Below the pieces are notes generated by a model. That model made no database searches and was not told where the DNA came from. It was given only the letters and a program-made list of their open reading frames with translations. A DNA stretch of 41,726 bases from positions 1-41,726 of the forward strand of contig JAFWOP010000065.1 in NCBI GenBank assembly GCA_017545365.1. The letters are read 5' to 3'. Below are positions 1 to 8,339 of this stretch, one piece after another. The translations under genes and the position numbers were made by a program. Every line of letters begins with the position of its first letter. The first letter of the stretch is position 1. This stretch comes from Bacteroidales bacterium. GTDB lineage: Bacteria; Bacteroidota; Bacteroidia; Bacteroidales; P3.

Positions 1-531
1 CAAACTCTTCATTGTAAGAATTGCTTTTTTTTACCTTTGACTCGTTCGTGTCTCACCCGCCGGCCTCGCCGGCTCGGTGTTCGACACACGCTATCTCTCG
101 ATCCAAGAATTCAATGTCCTTTCGCCCCTTTCGGAAACTGCTGTTGTTTCCTCGAAAGCGGGTGCAAAGATACGACCTTTTTTCAAACTGCAAAAATTTT
201 TTTTCGCATTTCTTCGCCACGGCGGCGCAAAACGGCTGGACGACAGCATTATGAAGTAAGAAAAAAAAAATTTTGAAGGCTGGAAAAAAGGCGGAAAACG
301 ACTGGAAAAATCAAGAAAAAACACCCGTTTTCCGCAAAAATCAGGGGGCGGACGCACATGAAAATTGCAATATTCGTGTATTATACTGATTTTCAGTAAC
401 AAATACCACTATTTAACATTACACACTAATGGAATAATAAACTATAACAAGCTAATATACAATGCGTTTATAGTAATAGTAACGCGTCGAAGCAAGAAGT
501 AAATAAAAAATCGTGCCCGAAAAAAGAATTG
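1..531. other. Gene-free AT-rich stretch at left edge
   Basis: I see no credible gene here. The short open frames overlap on both strands and are low-complexity (Phe/Lys/Arg-rich) with no recognisable domain. The DNA has long A and T runs around 195-205 and 260-275, and a very AT-rich part at 360-480. A leftward promoter-like pair is listed separately at 165-194, so part of this stretch may be the leader of a gene lying left of the window. A TACCTTTG -7-like box also lies near 32-39 on the plus strand, but nothing clear follows it. Confidence 0.6.
165..194 (-). promoter_or_regulatory. Bacteroidetes-type promoter reading leftward
   Basis: On the minus strand a TATCTTTG -7 box (165-172) follows a TTTG box (191-194) with an 18-base spacer. 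This fits the Bacteroidetes TTTG / TAnnTTTG consensus apart from one base of spacing. It would drive transcription toward base 1 and off the window, and the target is not visible. A chance match is possible in such AT-rich DNA. Confidence 0.35.
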
Positions 532-700
532 CTCTAATCTGACAAATGACTGATTTTTGTCAAACATTCTTGATGCCGCGCCTCCGCAGGACCCTGATAG
601 AGAGCTTCGCCTGTCACCCCACTGCGCTTCGCCTGTACGGTGTTATTAAAATTCAGCCTCTCCAAGGCTGTTGAGAAATCAGTCATATATCGCACAAGAG
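532..700. repeat. Small inverted-repeat element, copy 1 (MITE-like)
   Basis: The element is bounded by terminal inverted repeats of the form CTCT-N10-ATGACTGATTT. The left end is CTCT at 532-535 and ATGACTGATTT at 546-556. The right end is the exact reverse complement of both parts, AAATCAGTCAT at 676-686 and AGAG at 697-700, with the same 10-base gap. The interior is GC-richer and contains ACCCCACTGCG (near 616-626) and GTTATTAAAATTCAGC (642-657). Both are shared with the partial copy that starts at 41590. I see no coding potential and no clear target duplication. It behaves like a dispersed non-autonomous repeat that the host may also use as a structured RNA or terminator. Confidence 0.6.
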
Positions 701-855
701 ACAAAAGGATCAAGGTAGAGGAATCGATTTCAACGTACCTTCGTTGATGGTTCGAAGAGGTTCGCTCCGATAAACGAAATGAAGATGGGGATACAAGGCA
801 ATAATAATGGCGCTTGGACGTTATCGACATATATAAATAATACATAATAATAGAA

Positions 856-1539
856 ATGACAAACAAATGTAAACAAACCGCGCTGATATTCATCATGATG
901 GCTACTATTTCCGCCCCATCATGGGGTCAGTATGACAGGGCAGTAGTAGCACTGACCCGGCTTGACTATGTCTACTATAATATTGACAACCCCATGTCGG
1001 TGTCGGTGCCAGGGCTGATGCCCAAAGACATCGTGGTGAGCATCGGAGAGGACAAGGCCTTTCTTCATCGAGACCCCGACGGAAGCAACAGCAACGACTT
1101 CGTGGTACGCCCCAAAGACAGCACCGGAACCATCACGGTTCATGTCGACGAGCGTATCGACCCCCAACGCACACGCAGCCGCGGGGTTATGCAGTTCCGA
1201 GTCGTCACCCTCCCCAACCCAACGCTATACTTAGGGTATGTACGGCAAGGGGACACGGTGTCACTCAACGACCTCTTAACCAAGGGGTATATACAAGTCA
1301 AAGCCGAACTTGAGGATTTCTCGTTCAAACTTGACGCACCCGAAGTGCTAAGCTACCATCTCAATCGGTCGGGATGGTTCAACCTACCCATCATCGTGGA
1401 AGGCAGCAAATTGACGAACGAGGTGCGCGAAATGTTGGCAAAAGCACGGCTGGATGAAACCTTATTCCTTGACAACGTGGCAGTAAGGCTTCCAGACGGC
1501 AGAACAGTGACCCTACAAGCTTCCTTTCCTTTGAAGTGA
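856..1539 (+). CDS. Secreted GldM-C-like domain protein
   Basis: This is a 227-residue protein with a signal peptide (hydrophobic residues 9-20, likely cut near SWGQ at 22-25). The next part, with YYNIDNPMSVSVPG at about residues 40-53, resembles the start of the C-terminal periplasmic domains of GldM/PorM, the type IX secretion and gliding component. The rest is Val/Leu-rich beta-type sequence ending in LPDGRTVTLQASFPLK. It lacks the N-terminal transmembrane helix and the length (about 500 residues) of a true GldM, so it is a lone domain rather than the core machine part. The usual gldK/L/N neighbours are absent. It opens a three-gene run of envelope proteins. The GldM relation rests on one motif and overall pattern; a generic secreted beta protein is the alternative. 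Confidence 0.6.
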   Translation: MTNKCKQTALIFIMMATISAPSWGQYDRAVVALTRLDYVYYNIDNPMSVSVPGLMPKDIVVSIGEDKAFLHRDPDGSNSNDFVVRPKDSTGTITVHVDERIDPQRTRSRGVMQFRVVTLPNPTLYLGYVRQGDTVSLNDLLTKGYIQVKAELEDFSFKLDAPEVLSYHLNRSGWFNLPIIVEGSKLTNEVREMLAKARLDETLFLDNVAVRLPDGRTVTLQASFPLK

Positions 1540-1642
1540 CACCTATTCGTAAAGCAAAAAATAAGACACGCCATGCAATTATTCTATCGGAGAGCAACTA
1601 AATAAAAGAAAAAACGTAAAACCAATAGAAACTGCTCAAACG

Positions 1643-2404
1643 ATGACCATGAGAAGGAAAAGGATATTATTGCTGGCCGCCTTGGTCACGGCTGTGGTAG
1701 GCCTGTTTTACTGGGGATGCTCGAAATCGACAAAAGACGAAGTCCTTGCCTCCTTTCATAAAACAGCCAACGAACGGAACTGTTCTGAAGAATACGAACA
1801 GATAGCCAATCGAGAGTATTTCTATTCAGTGCCAAGCGCCATCTGTGCTTGCGATTCGTTCCTTCAACGTTTTCAGTATCAGCAGTGTGCCTATAGCGAA
1901 GACGTGCGGTCGATGCGGGAATCGTTCCAAAAGATGGGCGACTTTTTCAACCACAACTATTACTCCTACGAACAATTCAAGAAAGAGGCGCACTACCAAA
2001 CGCAACACTTTGCCAATTCGCCCCACCGAGTGGTGAGGCAGACATGGTCACGACTGCTGCATGAGGAAGACAGCTGCCGTCTGCGTGCTGCCTTGATGAG
2101 CCTGACCGCTTACGATTTCAAAGTATACCTTCATGACTATGCACAACAACTATGCCAAGAACGATATGGGAAAGGATTATTCTCTTTGCGGATGAAGGAC
2201 TTAGAGCTGACCCACATAACCAACCCCGCACCCGTAGAAGGTATGCCAGCTGTGGAGTGCACCGCCGAATTCGACATACACCTTGAAGGGGCCTTAGGCC
2301 TCGGCCTTCGGACACGCACCGACAAAGTAACTGTCTCTGGCCGACTTATGTACTCACCAGAAGGAAGACTCCTATTCCGTAAAGTCTCATGCTCCACACA
2401 ATAA
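1643..2404 (+). CDS. Putative lipoprotein or membrane-anchored protein of unknown function
   Basis: The protein has 253 residues. It begins with a basic stretch (MTMRRKR), a hydrophobic run (8-22) and a Cys at 26 in GLFYWGC. This could be a lipid-attachment site, although Tyr-Trp before Gly-Cys is a poor lipobox, so a plain N-terminal anchor is possible. The body is Cys-, Tyr- and Gln-rich and mainly helical in appearance until about residue 180, then has a beta-like tail (about 195-250) with alternating hydrophobics. I recognise no family. A second ATG lies two codons downstream at 1649 and may be the true start. It follows the GldM-like gene by 103 bases and precedes the DUF1232 gene by 43, consistent with one transcript. 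Confidence 0.7.
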   Translation: MTMRRKRILLLAALVTAVVGLFYWGCSKSTKDEVLASFHKTANERNCSEEYEQIANREYFYSVPSAICACDSFLQRFQYQQCAYSEDVRSMRESFQKMGDFFNHNYYSYEQFKKEAHYQTQHFANSPHRVVRQTWSRLLHEEDSCRLRAALMSLTAYDFKVYLHDYAQQLCQERYGKGLFSLRMKDLELTHITNPAPVEGMPAVECTAEFDIHLEGALGLGLRTRTDKVTVSGRLMYSPEGRLLFRKVSCSTQ

Positions 2405-2447
2405 TTGTCAAGTCACCACGTTAATACATATAAATACTACAATAATT

Positions 2448-2894
2448 ATGATGATAACGATAATTTGCATCACCATACTCTATTACCTGATTACAGGCCG
2501 GGACGTGAAGCCCTTGGTAGAGAAAGTGAAAAACGTGAACTGGAAAGAACGGTCAAACAAAATATTCCGCTTTATCAAACGCTATGCGATGAAGGTGGGG
2601 CGTCTCACCGTCAAGCCCTTGCTAATGGCCTACTACGTACTTACCGATGCTGAGACCACCACCACCGAGAAAGCCATGATATATGGCTGTCTGCTATACG
2701 TCGTCCTGCCCGTCTCGCTCATCCCCCGCTCACTCTTCAAAATGCTTGGCGTGATGGACGAAGCCGCAGCAGTGTTTTTCGTCATAAAGAAAATCAACAA
2801 CAAAATCACCCCCAGAATCACCGCCAAGACAGAAGCCACCCTCGACAGCTGGTTCAAAGAGACTGAACCATCCGGCATATCTGTGGATGACTGA
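2448..2894 (+). CDS. YkvA/DUF1232 family membrane protein
   Basis: This is a 148-residue protein with an N-terminal hydrophobic segment (1-15), a basic amphipathic stretch (20-55) and the YkvA/DUF1232 core at about 65-112. In that family the core reads roughly 'KA...ALLYFxLPxDLIPDxxPxxGxxDDAA'. Here it is KAMIYGCLLYVVLPVSLIPR, followed by a GVMDEAAAV segment. The usual Asp residues of 'DLIPD' are replaced by Ser and Arg, while the later D-E-A-A part is kept. The biochemical role of the family is not established. Two adjacent ATGs (2448 and 2451) are both possible starts. It is the last gene of the 856-2894 run. Confidence 0.75.
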   Translation: MMITIICITILYYLITGRDVKPLVEKVKNVNWKERSNKIFRFIKRYAMKVGRLTVKPLLMAYYVLTDAETTTTEKAMIYGCLLYVVLPVSLIPRSLFKMLGVMDEAAAVFFVIKKINNKITPRITAKTEATLDSWFKETEPSGISVDD

Positions 2895-2982
2895 ACACAT
2901 TTCTGCCCAACACTTGTTTCCACAAATACACAGGTTCACTGCCTCTGCATCACTACTCATTCAGCAAAGTAGCGACTTGCCA

Positions 2983-3013
2983 ATTGCTCTTTCAGAAAAA
3001 AGCATTATCTTTG
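2983..3013 (+). promoter_or_regulatory. Promoter for the acyltransferase cluster
   Basis: A perfect -7 box TATCTTTG (3006-3013) follows ATTG (2983-2986, three of four bases of TTTG) with a 19-base spacer. It lies about 60 bases before the ATG at 3074 and is the first clear promoter of the 3074-6826 cluster. Confidence 0.6.
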
Positions 3014-3073
3014 CATCGTGAAACTATACAAATCAGTTTCCCTATTATTATTGACTACCAGTGAGTTCAAACA

Positions 3074-4168
3074 ATGCAATCACTTTCTGACAAAAAAAGA
3101 ATCGAATGGATAGATGCCATGAGGGGATTTACGATGATAATGGTCGTCTTCTCCCACATGGAGCTATTCGGAATAGACTACAACACTCATTTCTCGGGGC
3201 TCAACGGCTTCTTTATCTCATTCCGCATGCCCCTATTCTTCTTTATCAGCGGCTTCGTCTCTTTCAAATGCTCAGAAATCTGGAGCTTCGAACACTATCG
3301 GACCAAACTATTAGAGAAGACACGCATCCAACTTATACCCACCCTGCTTTTCGGTCTGCTTTATGCCTCCCTTGTCTTTGCCCACTGTGAGGGAATCACA
3401 CCTTATGAGGCTATCATTCTGTTCTTTAACAAGTCCACAAAACTCGGCTACTGGTTCACCCTAGCCCTACTGGGAATGCTCGCCATCTACTACACCGTTT
3501 CACTCACCCTAAACAAATGCAAACTCGTCACCCGCCAAATCGTACTCGTAGTCATAGCCTTCATCCTCTACTACCTCTCATTTAGAAGCAACACTCATTT
3601 CGAACACAACACCCCGGCCCGCCTTCTCTGCCTATACAGAATATTCCTGTATTTCCAGTTTTTCATCTTTGGCAACCTAGTATCCTGCTACCGCGAAAAG
3701 TTCTTTAAGCTTCTCGACAACAAATATGTTATCACAACCATTCTGCTGCTCTTCGCTGCCACCTATATTATCTACTACCACCAAACAGGCATCGGACAAG
3801 GCCGAATGTACCTACCATCCACCAAACTGCTTGCTGAAGGCGTGGCTTATCTCGGTATTACCACAGTGGTTGCTGTTTTCCGTCACTACGAAGACTTCTT
3901 CTCGCAAAAGACCAGGATAGGCCGAAGCCTACAATATATTGGCCGTAGGACACTTGACATCTACCTCCTCCACTACTTCCTCATTCCCTCGATTCCGCAG
4001 ATTGGGAACTTCTTCAAATCATACAACAACTTCGTCCTTGAGGCAACCACCGTCGTCGCACTCTCCCTCATAGTCATCCTTTTCTGCCTAATCATCAGCA
4101 ACATCATACGCATCAGCCCGCTCTTGGCACACTACCTGTTTGGAGCAAAAAAAGAAGCACAGAAGTGA
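3074..4168 (+). CDS. Acyltransferase 3 family membrane protein
   Basis: This 364-residue polytopic membrane protein begins with the acyltransferase-3 signature RIEWIDAMRGFTMIMVVFSH (about 9-28), including the Arg and His typical of the family. It continues with FRMPLFFFISGF, also characteristic. About ten hydrophobic segments follow, ending in a C-terminal helix before a basic tail. Members transfer acyl groups, often acetyl, from the cytoplasm onto surface sugars or lipids such as O-antigen. The substrate cannot be read from sequence. Its stop overlaps the GTG start of the next gene (GTGA), so it heads a translationally coupled cluster. No glycan locus surrounds it, so a lipid or envelope modification is as likely as O-antigen acetylation. 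Confidence 0.85.
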   Translation: MQSLSDKKRIEWIDAMRGFTMIMVVFSHMELFGIDYNTHFSGLNGFFISFRMPLFFFISGFVSFKCSEIWSFEHYRTKLLEKTRIQLIPTLLFGLLYASLVFAHCEGITPYEAIILFFNKSTKLGYWFTLALLGMLAIYYTVSLTLNKCKLVTRQIVLVVIAFILYYLSFRSNTHFEHNTPARLLCLYRIFLYFQFFIFGNLVSCYREKFFKLLDNKYVITTILLLFAATYIIYYHQTGIGQGRMYLPSTKLLAEGVAYLGITTVVAVFRHYEDFFSQKTRIGRSLQYIGRRTLDIYLLHYFLIPSIPQIGNFFKSYNNFVLEATTVVALSLIVILFCLIISNIIRISPLLAHYLFGAKKEAQK

Positions 4169-4677
4169 ACAAACAATGCGATATGCTGGCAGAGCCTTTG
4201 GGCGGAACAGAGGTGCGCAAACTGGCACATGAGCTGACTGCCAATCAGTTATATAACAACTTGTTCCACCCCGACAGCCGTGTGGCGAGAAATGCTGCTT
4301 GGGTGCTGACGCACAAGACCACTTCAGAAATCCAGACACTTCCTCATGACCCACTCATCGAGCTGGCCACCACAACCTCTGACACCTCTTTGCGACGGCT
4401 GGTGCTGAACCTCGTCGAACGGCAACCTCTTGATAAAGAAAACCTGCGTACCGACTTCCTCGACTTCTGCCTCACCCACATGATCATGCTTGAAGAGCCC
4501 CCGGGCGTACAAGCCCTCTGCATGAAACTGGTCTATCGCATGTGCAGCTTCTATCCCGAACTCTTGCACGAATTCTACGCCACCCTCAACCTGATGCAGA
4601 CCGAGCATCACAAACCCGGCCTCACACACCTGATCAAGAAATACCTCAAACAAAAAGACAAACACCACTCCTCATGA
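4165..4677 (+). CDS. HEAT-like helical repeat protein, unknown function
   Basis: The protein has 170 residues with a GTG start overlapping the acyltransferase stop; an in-frame ATG at 4183 is the alternative. The sequence is all-helical in appearance. Segments such as NNLFHPDSRVARNAAWVLTH (about 31-50) and TTSDTSLRRLVLNLVE look like HEAT/ARM-type repeats, with the Asp/Arg-Val-Arg-x-x-Ala pattern. There is no signal peptide and no catalytic motif. Such proteins are usually scaffolds or binding partners. Its stop overlaps the next start (ATGA at 4674), so it is tied by translation to the membrane protein that follows. Similar short HEAT-like proteins of unknown role seem common in Bacteroidales, but I cannot name a family. 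Confidence 0.7.
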   Translation: MNKQCDMLAEPLGGTEVRKLAHELTANQLYNNLFHPDSRVARNAAWVLTHKTTSEIQTLPHDPLIELATTTSDTSLRRLVLNLVERQPLDKENLRTDFLDFCLTHMIMLEEPPGVQALCMKLVYRMCSFYPELLHEFYATLNLMQTEHHKPGLTHLIKKYLKQKDKHHSS

Positions 4678-6020
4678 TACGCCTTCTACGCGAAATTGCA
4701 GGCTACCTCTTAGGCTTGCTTCTCTTTCTCGGTTTGATTCCATTCCTTATGTGGCTCGCCAGCGGCAAACCCGACATCAACGCCCTCCTCCACTCATGGC
4801 TTTCACTGGCCGGCCTCATCGCCATTGCTTCCGGGTTGGCGCTAAGCGTATGGGCCATACTGCACATGCGCCGCATGGGAAAGGGCAACCCTTTTGATGC
4901 CTTTGGACATGAGCTTGCACCGCGCACCAAGCATCTCATGACTGAAGGGCCTTACCGTTTCAGCCGCAACCCCATGCTGCTGGGAGTCATCATAATGCTT
5001 GGCGGATGCGTCCTCTTGCTCCGCACATGGCAGTCAGCACTGATTCTTGCCCTCTTCGCAGCCATCATGCTCTGCCAGGTGGCCAGTGAGGAGAAACGCC
5101 TCCTCAAAGACTTCGGCAGCTCCTATTCCGACTACTGCGCAAAAGTCCATAGGCTGCTGGGCAATCAGTCCCGCGGACTCAGTTTCCTCATCATCCTGCT
5201 GGTTTACCTAGCGGCTCTCGCTGTCGGCATCCTTGTCTTCCGCCGACTCTGCCCACTTGTGCCCAACCCCAACATGCGGCTTTTCTGCGCGGACGTAATA
5301 TCCACCATTATCGTCTGGCTCTTTGGCCTCATCTACCACAACGTCTCCGTCTACGACCCCTATTGGAGCGTGGCCCCGCCCGTCATGCTCACCTTCTGGT
5401 CCCACCTAACCAGCCCCAACATGCCTTACCTCATGCTACTCATCGCCGTATGGCTGTGGGGAATACGCCTCACGGCCAACTGGGCCTACACCTTCCACGG
5501 ACTCCAATCCGAGGACTGGCGCTATGCACACTACCGCAACGAAAAGCCCCCCATCATTTTCCACATCATCAACTTCTTCGGGCTGAACATGATGCCCACC
5601 GTCATAGTGTTCATTGCTATGCTTCCCGCCCTGCTCCTACCCGAACAGCCCCACGTAGCCACCCCCCTCTCGTGGTTGGCCATGGCAGTTTGCCTTTGCG
5701 CGACATGTATAGAACTGGTGGCAGACACACAGCGTCACCGTTTCGTCAAACAGCGGAAGCTGCCCACCGAGATTCTCCAAACGGGCCTGTGGAAGCACGG
5801 CCGCCATCCCAACTACTTTGGCGAAATATCCATGTGGTGGGGCGTCTGGCTGATGTACATATCCGTCAACGGCCTCGCCTGCCGCCCCTGCCTTATCCTT
5901 TGCCCCCTGGCCATGACCGCCCTGTTCCTGGGCATCAGCATCCCCCTGATGGAACGCCGACAACTGGCCAACAAACCCGCATACGCAGAATACCGCAAAC
6001 ACACCCGCATACTGATATAA
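4674..6020 (+). CDS. Two-domain membrane protein: ICMT-like plus DUF1295
   Basis: This is a 448-residue membrane protein. The ATG at 4674 was chosen because it overlaps the upstream stop (ATGA); the open frame extends 44 codons further upstream into the previous gene but has no reason to start there. Residues about 1-160 match the isoprenylcysteine carboxyl methyltransferase/PEMT-like fold, with TEGPYRFSRNPMLLG (near 92-106) and EEKRLLKDFGSSYSDY (near 140-155). Residues about 165-448 match DUF1295 (steroid 5-alpha-reductase-like), with SVYDPYWSVAPP (near 224) and GLWKHGRHPNYFGEISMWWG (near 370-389). Both halves carry the 'R-N/H-P' SAM- or cofactor-binding type motif of the superfamily, so the gene looks like a fusion of two related membrane enzymes. 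The substrate is unknown, plausibly a lipid. An S1/P1 nuclease follows 23 bases later. Confidence 0.8.
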   Translation: MIRLLREIAGYLLGLLLFLGLIPFLMWLASGKPDINALLHSWLSLAGLIAIASGLALSVWAILHMRRMGKGNPFDAFGHELAPRTKHLMTEGPYRFSRNPMLLGVIIMLGGCVLLLRTWQSALILALFAAIMLCQVASEEKRLLKDFGSSYSDYCAKVHRLLGNQSRGLSFLIILLVYLAALAVGILVFRRLCPLVPNPNMRLFCADVISTIIVWLFGLIYHNVSVYDPYWSVAPPVMLTFWSHLTSPNMPYLMLLIAVWLWGIRLTANWAYTFHGLQSEDWRYAHYRNEKPPIIFHIINFFGLNMMPTVIVFIAMLPALLLPEQPHVATPLSWLAMAVCLCATCIELVADTQRHRFVKQRKLPTEILQTGLWKHGRHPNYFGEISMWWGVWLMYISVNGLACRPCLILCPLAMTALFLGISIPLMERRQLANKPAYAEYRKHTRILI

Positions 6021-6043
6021 CCACAACGAATACTCCACAGAAC

Positions 6044-6826
6044 ATGAGCAAAATAAAAACAATCCTCATTCTCTGCCTGCTCGCATTGCCCACAGGCCAA
6101 CTTCTCGCCTGGGGCTCCACCGGACACCGCATAGTCGCACAAGTGGCCTACGACAACCTCAACTGCCGAGCCCGCCACCGCATCGACCGCATTCTAGGGA
6201 AACACGGCATCGTCTACTGGTCCAATTGGGCGGACAACATCAAGAGCGACACCATATATCCCAACAGCCACGACTGGCACTACCAAGACTTCGAGCCAAA
6301 CATGACCGACTCCGCCGTCCTCTCGACCCTTATCCATTACCCCACCGTAGGCGGCAACCTCTTCCGGGCCTCCGACAGCCTCATCAACCTCCTGCGCCAC
6401 GACCCCAAGAATGTCGATGCCCTCCGCTTCATCATCCACCTCACCGGCGACCGTTTCTGCCCGATGCACACCGGCCACCTCGACGACCTGGGTGGCAACC
6501 GGGTGAAGCTCACCTGGTTCAAAGAGCCCTATAACCTTCACCGCGTTTGGGACGAAGGCATCATCAACGCTGTGGGCTACAGCTATTCTGAGTATGCCGA
6601 GTATCTCGAAAACCGCTACAGCCGTCAGAAACGCTATATCCGACATCTGACCGATGAGGAACTGCTTCTCCACAACTACCACCTCACCGAGGAAATCTAT
6701 GCCTACCAAACCACCTGGAACGGCAATGCCTTCGTCTACATCTATCACTTTGCCCCTGCCTTAGAATGGCAGCTCTATGCCGCCGGAATCCGTCTGTCCA
6801 TGATACTCAACGAACTCTACGGCTGA
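6044..6826 (+). CDS. Exported S1/P1-type zinc nuclease
   Basis: This 260-residue protein starts at ATG 6044, where a signal peptide (1-22, ending LLA) is predicted to expose Trp as the first mature residue. That is significant because P1/S1 nucleases bind the zinc cluster with the N-terminal Trp. The mature protein begins WGSTGHRIVAQVA. Further ligands expected in the family are all visible: Asp in NWADNIKSD, His in DWHYQD, His and Asp in IIHLTGDRF, His in CPMHTGH with the LGGN motif following, and His and Asp in NLHRVWDEG. The length matches the family. It would cut single-stranded DNA or RNA, or 3'-nucleotides, in the periplasm or outside, probably for phosphate or nucleoside scavenging. 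It is the last gene of its cluster. Confidence 0.93.
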   Translation: MSKIKTILILCLLALPTGQLLAWGSTGHRIVAQVAYDNLNCRARHRIDRILGKHGIVYWSNWADNIKSDTIYPNSHDWHYQDFEPNMTDSAVLSTLIHYPTVGGNLFRASDSLINLLRHDPKNVDALRFIIHLTGDRFCPMHTGHLDDLGGNRVKLTWFKEPYNLHRVWDEGIINAVGYSYSEYAEYLENRYSRQKRYIRHLTDEELLLHNYHLTEEIYAYQTTWNGNAFVYIYHFAPALEWQLYAAGIRLSMILNELYG

Positions 6827-6899
6827 CCCCGCCCTCTCACCGCGTCCGCCCCCATTACTCTACCAACTCACTCTTTTCAAAATAATTACAGCACGCCTA

Positions 6900-6938
6900 T
6901 ACCACCGTTCTAGGATAACCAATCCTAAAACGATGGTA
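6900..6938. terminator. Bidirectional hairpin between convergent genes
   Basis: A 17-bp stem with two mismatched pairs is formed by TACCACCGTTCTAGGAT (6900-6916) and ATCCTAAAACGATGGTA (6922-6938) around a 5-base loop. It sits in the 202-base gap between the nuclease (+) and the CobW gene (-). The flanks are AT-rich but there is no long T tract, so a termination or mRNA-end stabilising role is inferred from stem and position. Confidence 0.55.
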
Positions 6939-7028
6939 CAATTATTCTAAAACTGACTAAGACTAAACGGCAGCACGGTTTTCCGAAACCCTGCCAAGAA
7001 GCCAGGATGGGTATTATAAAGGTGGCGG

Positions 7029-8339
7029 CTATTTGAGGTCAAGGCATTCGTCGAGCTGACGCACAATGGCCTCTTTGTCCATGTTTTGACCAATGAAGAC
7101 TATCTTCTGCATGCGGTCGCCGTACTCCTCATCCCAGTCGTGCACCAAGCCGGCATCCTGCCGCATCATGTCGAGGAGCTCCTCCTCAGGCATGGTGGCA
7201 TACCACTGCCCAGCTTCTGACACCTTCACCTGAACCCCAGCCTGCTCGAAAAGGTACGACATGTCGGGGTTGAACGAGAAATAGCATATACCCTTGGCGC
7301 GAATCACGTTCTTGGGCCAGTTGAGGTTGACGAAACGGTCAAACTTGTCGAGGTCGAACGCCTGCCGACGATAGTAGACAAAGGTGCCGATGCCATATTC
7401 CTCCACCTCGCCGCCTTCATGATGATGGTGATGGTGGTGGTGTTCATGTTCTTCATCGTCATGGTGGTGATGATGGTCATGTTCCTCGTCATGGTGGTGA
7501 TGATGGTCGTGCTCATCCTCATCATCGTCGTCGTCATCGTGATGGTGGTGGTCTTCCGTACTCACCATCTTGGCCTCCTCGTTCTCCTCGTCGGAAGTGA
7601 GGCGTTCCAGCTCGCGCACCCATGCGGCCGACCCCGAAGTGCGTTCGTAGTTGAAGAAATGGGTGTCGACAATCTGTCCGAGGTCCACCTTGGCATAGTC
7701 GCATTCGATAATCTTCACACCCGGATTCAGTTGCAGGATGATTTGCCGCAGGCGGTCCACCTCTTCGGGTTTCACCTCCGACACCTTGTTCAGCAGCACG
7801 ATATTGCAGAATTCCACCTGCTGGATAATCAGGTTCTCTATATCCTCCTCGCCGATGGCGGAGCCCAGCAGTTTGTCGCCACAGGCAAACTCGCTCTGCA
7901 TCCGCAAGGCATCGACCACCGTAACCACGCAGTCGAGACGCGGCACGCCATACACGGTGTACTCGTCACCCATACGGGGAATGGAGCAGATGGTGCGGGC
8001 GATGGGTTCGGGCTCGCAGATGCCGCTGGCCTCTATGACAATATAGTCGAAGCGGGCAGTCTTCATAATGTCGTTGAGCTGCTCCACGAGGTTCATCTTC
8101 AGCGTGCAGCAGATGCAGCCGTTTTGCAGGGCCACCAGGCTGTCGTCTTTCTGGTCCACAATGCCGCCCTTCTGTATCAGCGAGGCATCGATGTTCACTT
8201 CGCCTATATCGTTGACGATGACGGCGAAGCGTATGCCCTTCTTATTTGTGAGGATGTGGTTGACCAGTGTGGTCTTGCCGCTGCCCAAATAGCCCGTGAG
8301 CAGCAGGACGGGGGTTGTATGATAACGGAATCTTTCCAT
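7029..8339 (-). CDS. CobW/COG0523 GTPase with His-rich metal-binding loop
   Basis: This is a 436-residue G3E-family GTPase. I start it at ATG 8339 (MERFRYHTTPVLLLTGYLG); the open frame runs 27 codons further upstream but without family similarity. It has Walker A GYLGSGKTT, the metal-binding CxCC motif in NGCICCTLK (about residues 80-88), a switch region VIEASGICEP, and the guanine-specifying LLNKV. Between the GTPase and C-terminal domains lies a stretch (about 262-309) with 25 His alternating with Asp/Glu. The C-terminal half ends in the CobW_C domain (YYRRQAFDLDKFDRFV and following). The family (YjiA, YeiR, ZNG1) delivers Zn or other metals to client enzymes, and His-rich inserts are known in it. 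It is monocistronic. No Zur site is recognised and the client is unknown. Confidence 0.92.
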   Translation of the reverse strand: MERFRYHTTPVLLLTGYLGSGKTTLVNHILTNKKGIRFAVIVNDIGEVNIDASLIQKGGIVDQKDDSLVALQNGCICCTLKMNLVEQLNDIMKTARFDYIVIEASGICEPEPIARTICSIPRMGDEYTVYGVPRLDCVVTVVDALRMQSEFACGDKLLGSAIGEEDIENLIIQQVEFCNIVLLNKVSEVKPEEVDRLRQIILQLNPGVKIIECDYAKVDLGQIVDTHFFNYERTSGSAAWVRELERLTSDEENEEAKMVSTEDHHHHDDDDDDEDEHDHHHHHDEEHDHHHHHDDEEHEHHHHHHHHEGGEVEEYGIGTFVYYRRQAFDLDKFDRFVNLNWPKNVIRAKGICYFSFNPDMSYLFEQAGVQVKVSEAGQWYATMPEEELLDMMRQDAGLVHDWDEEYGDRMQKIVFIGQNMDKEAIVRQLDECLDLK

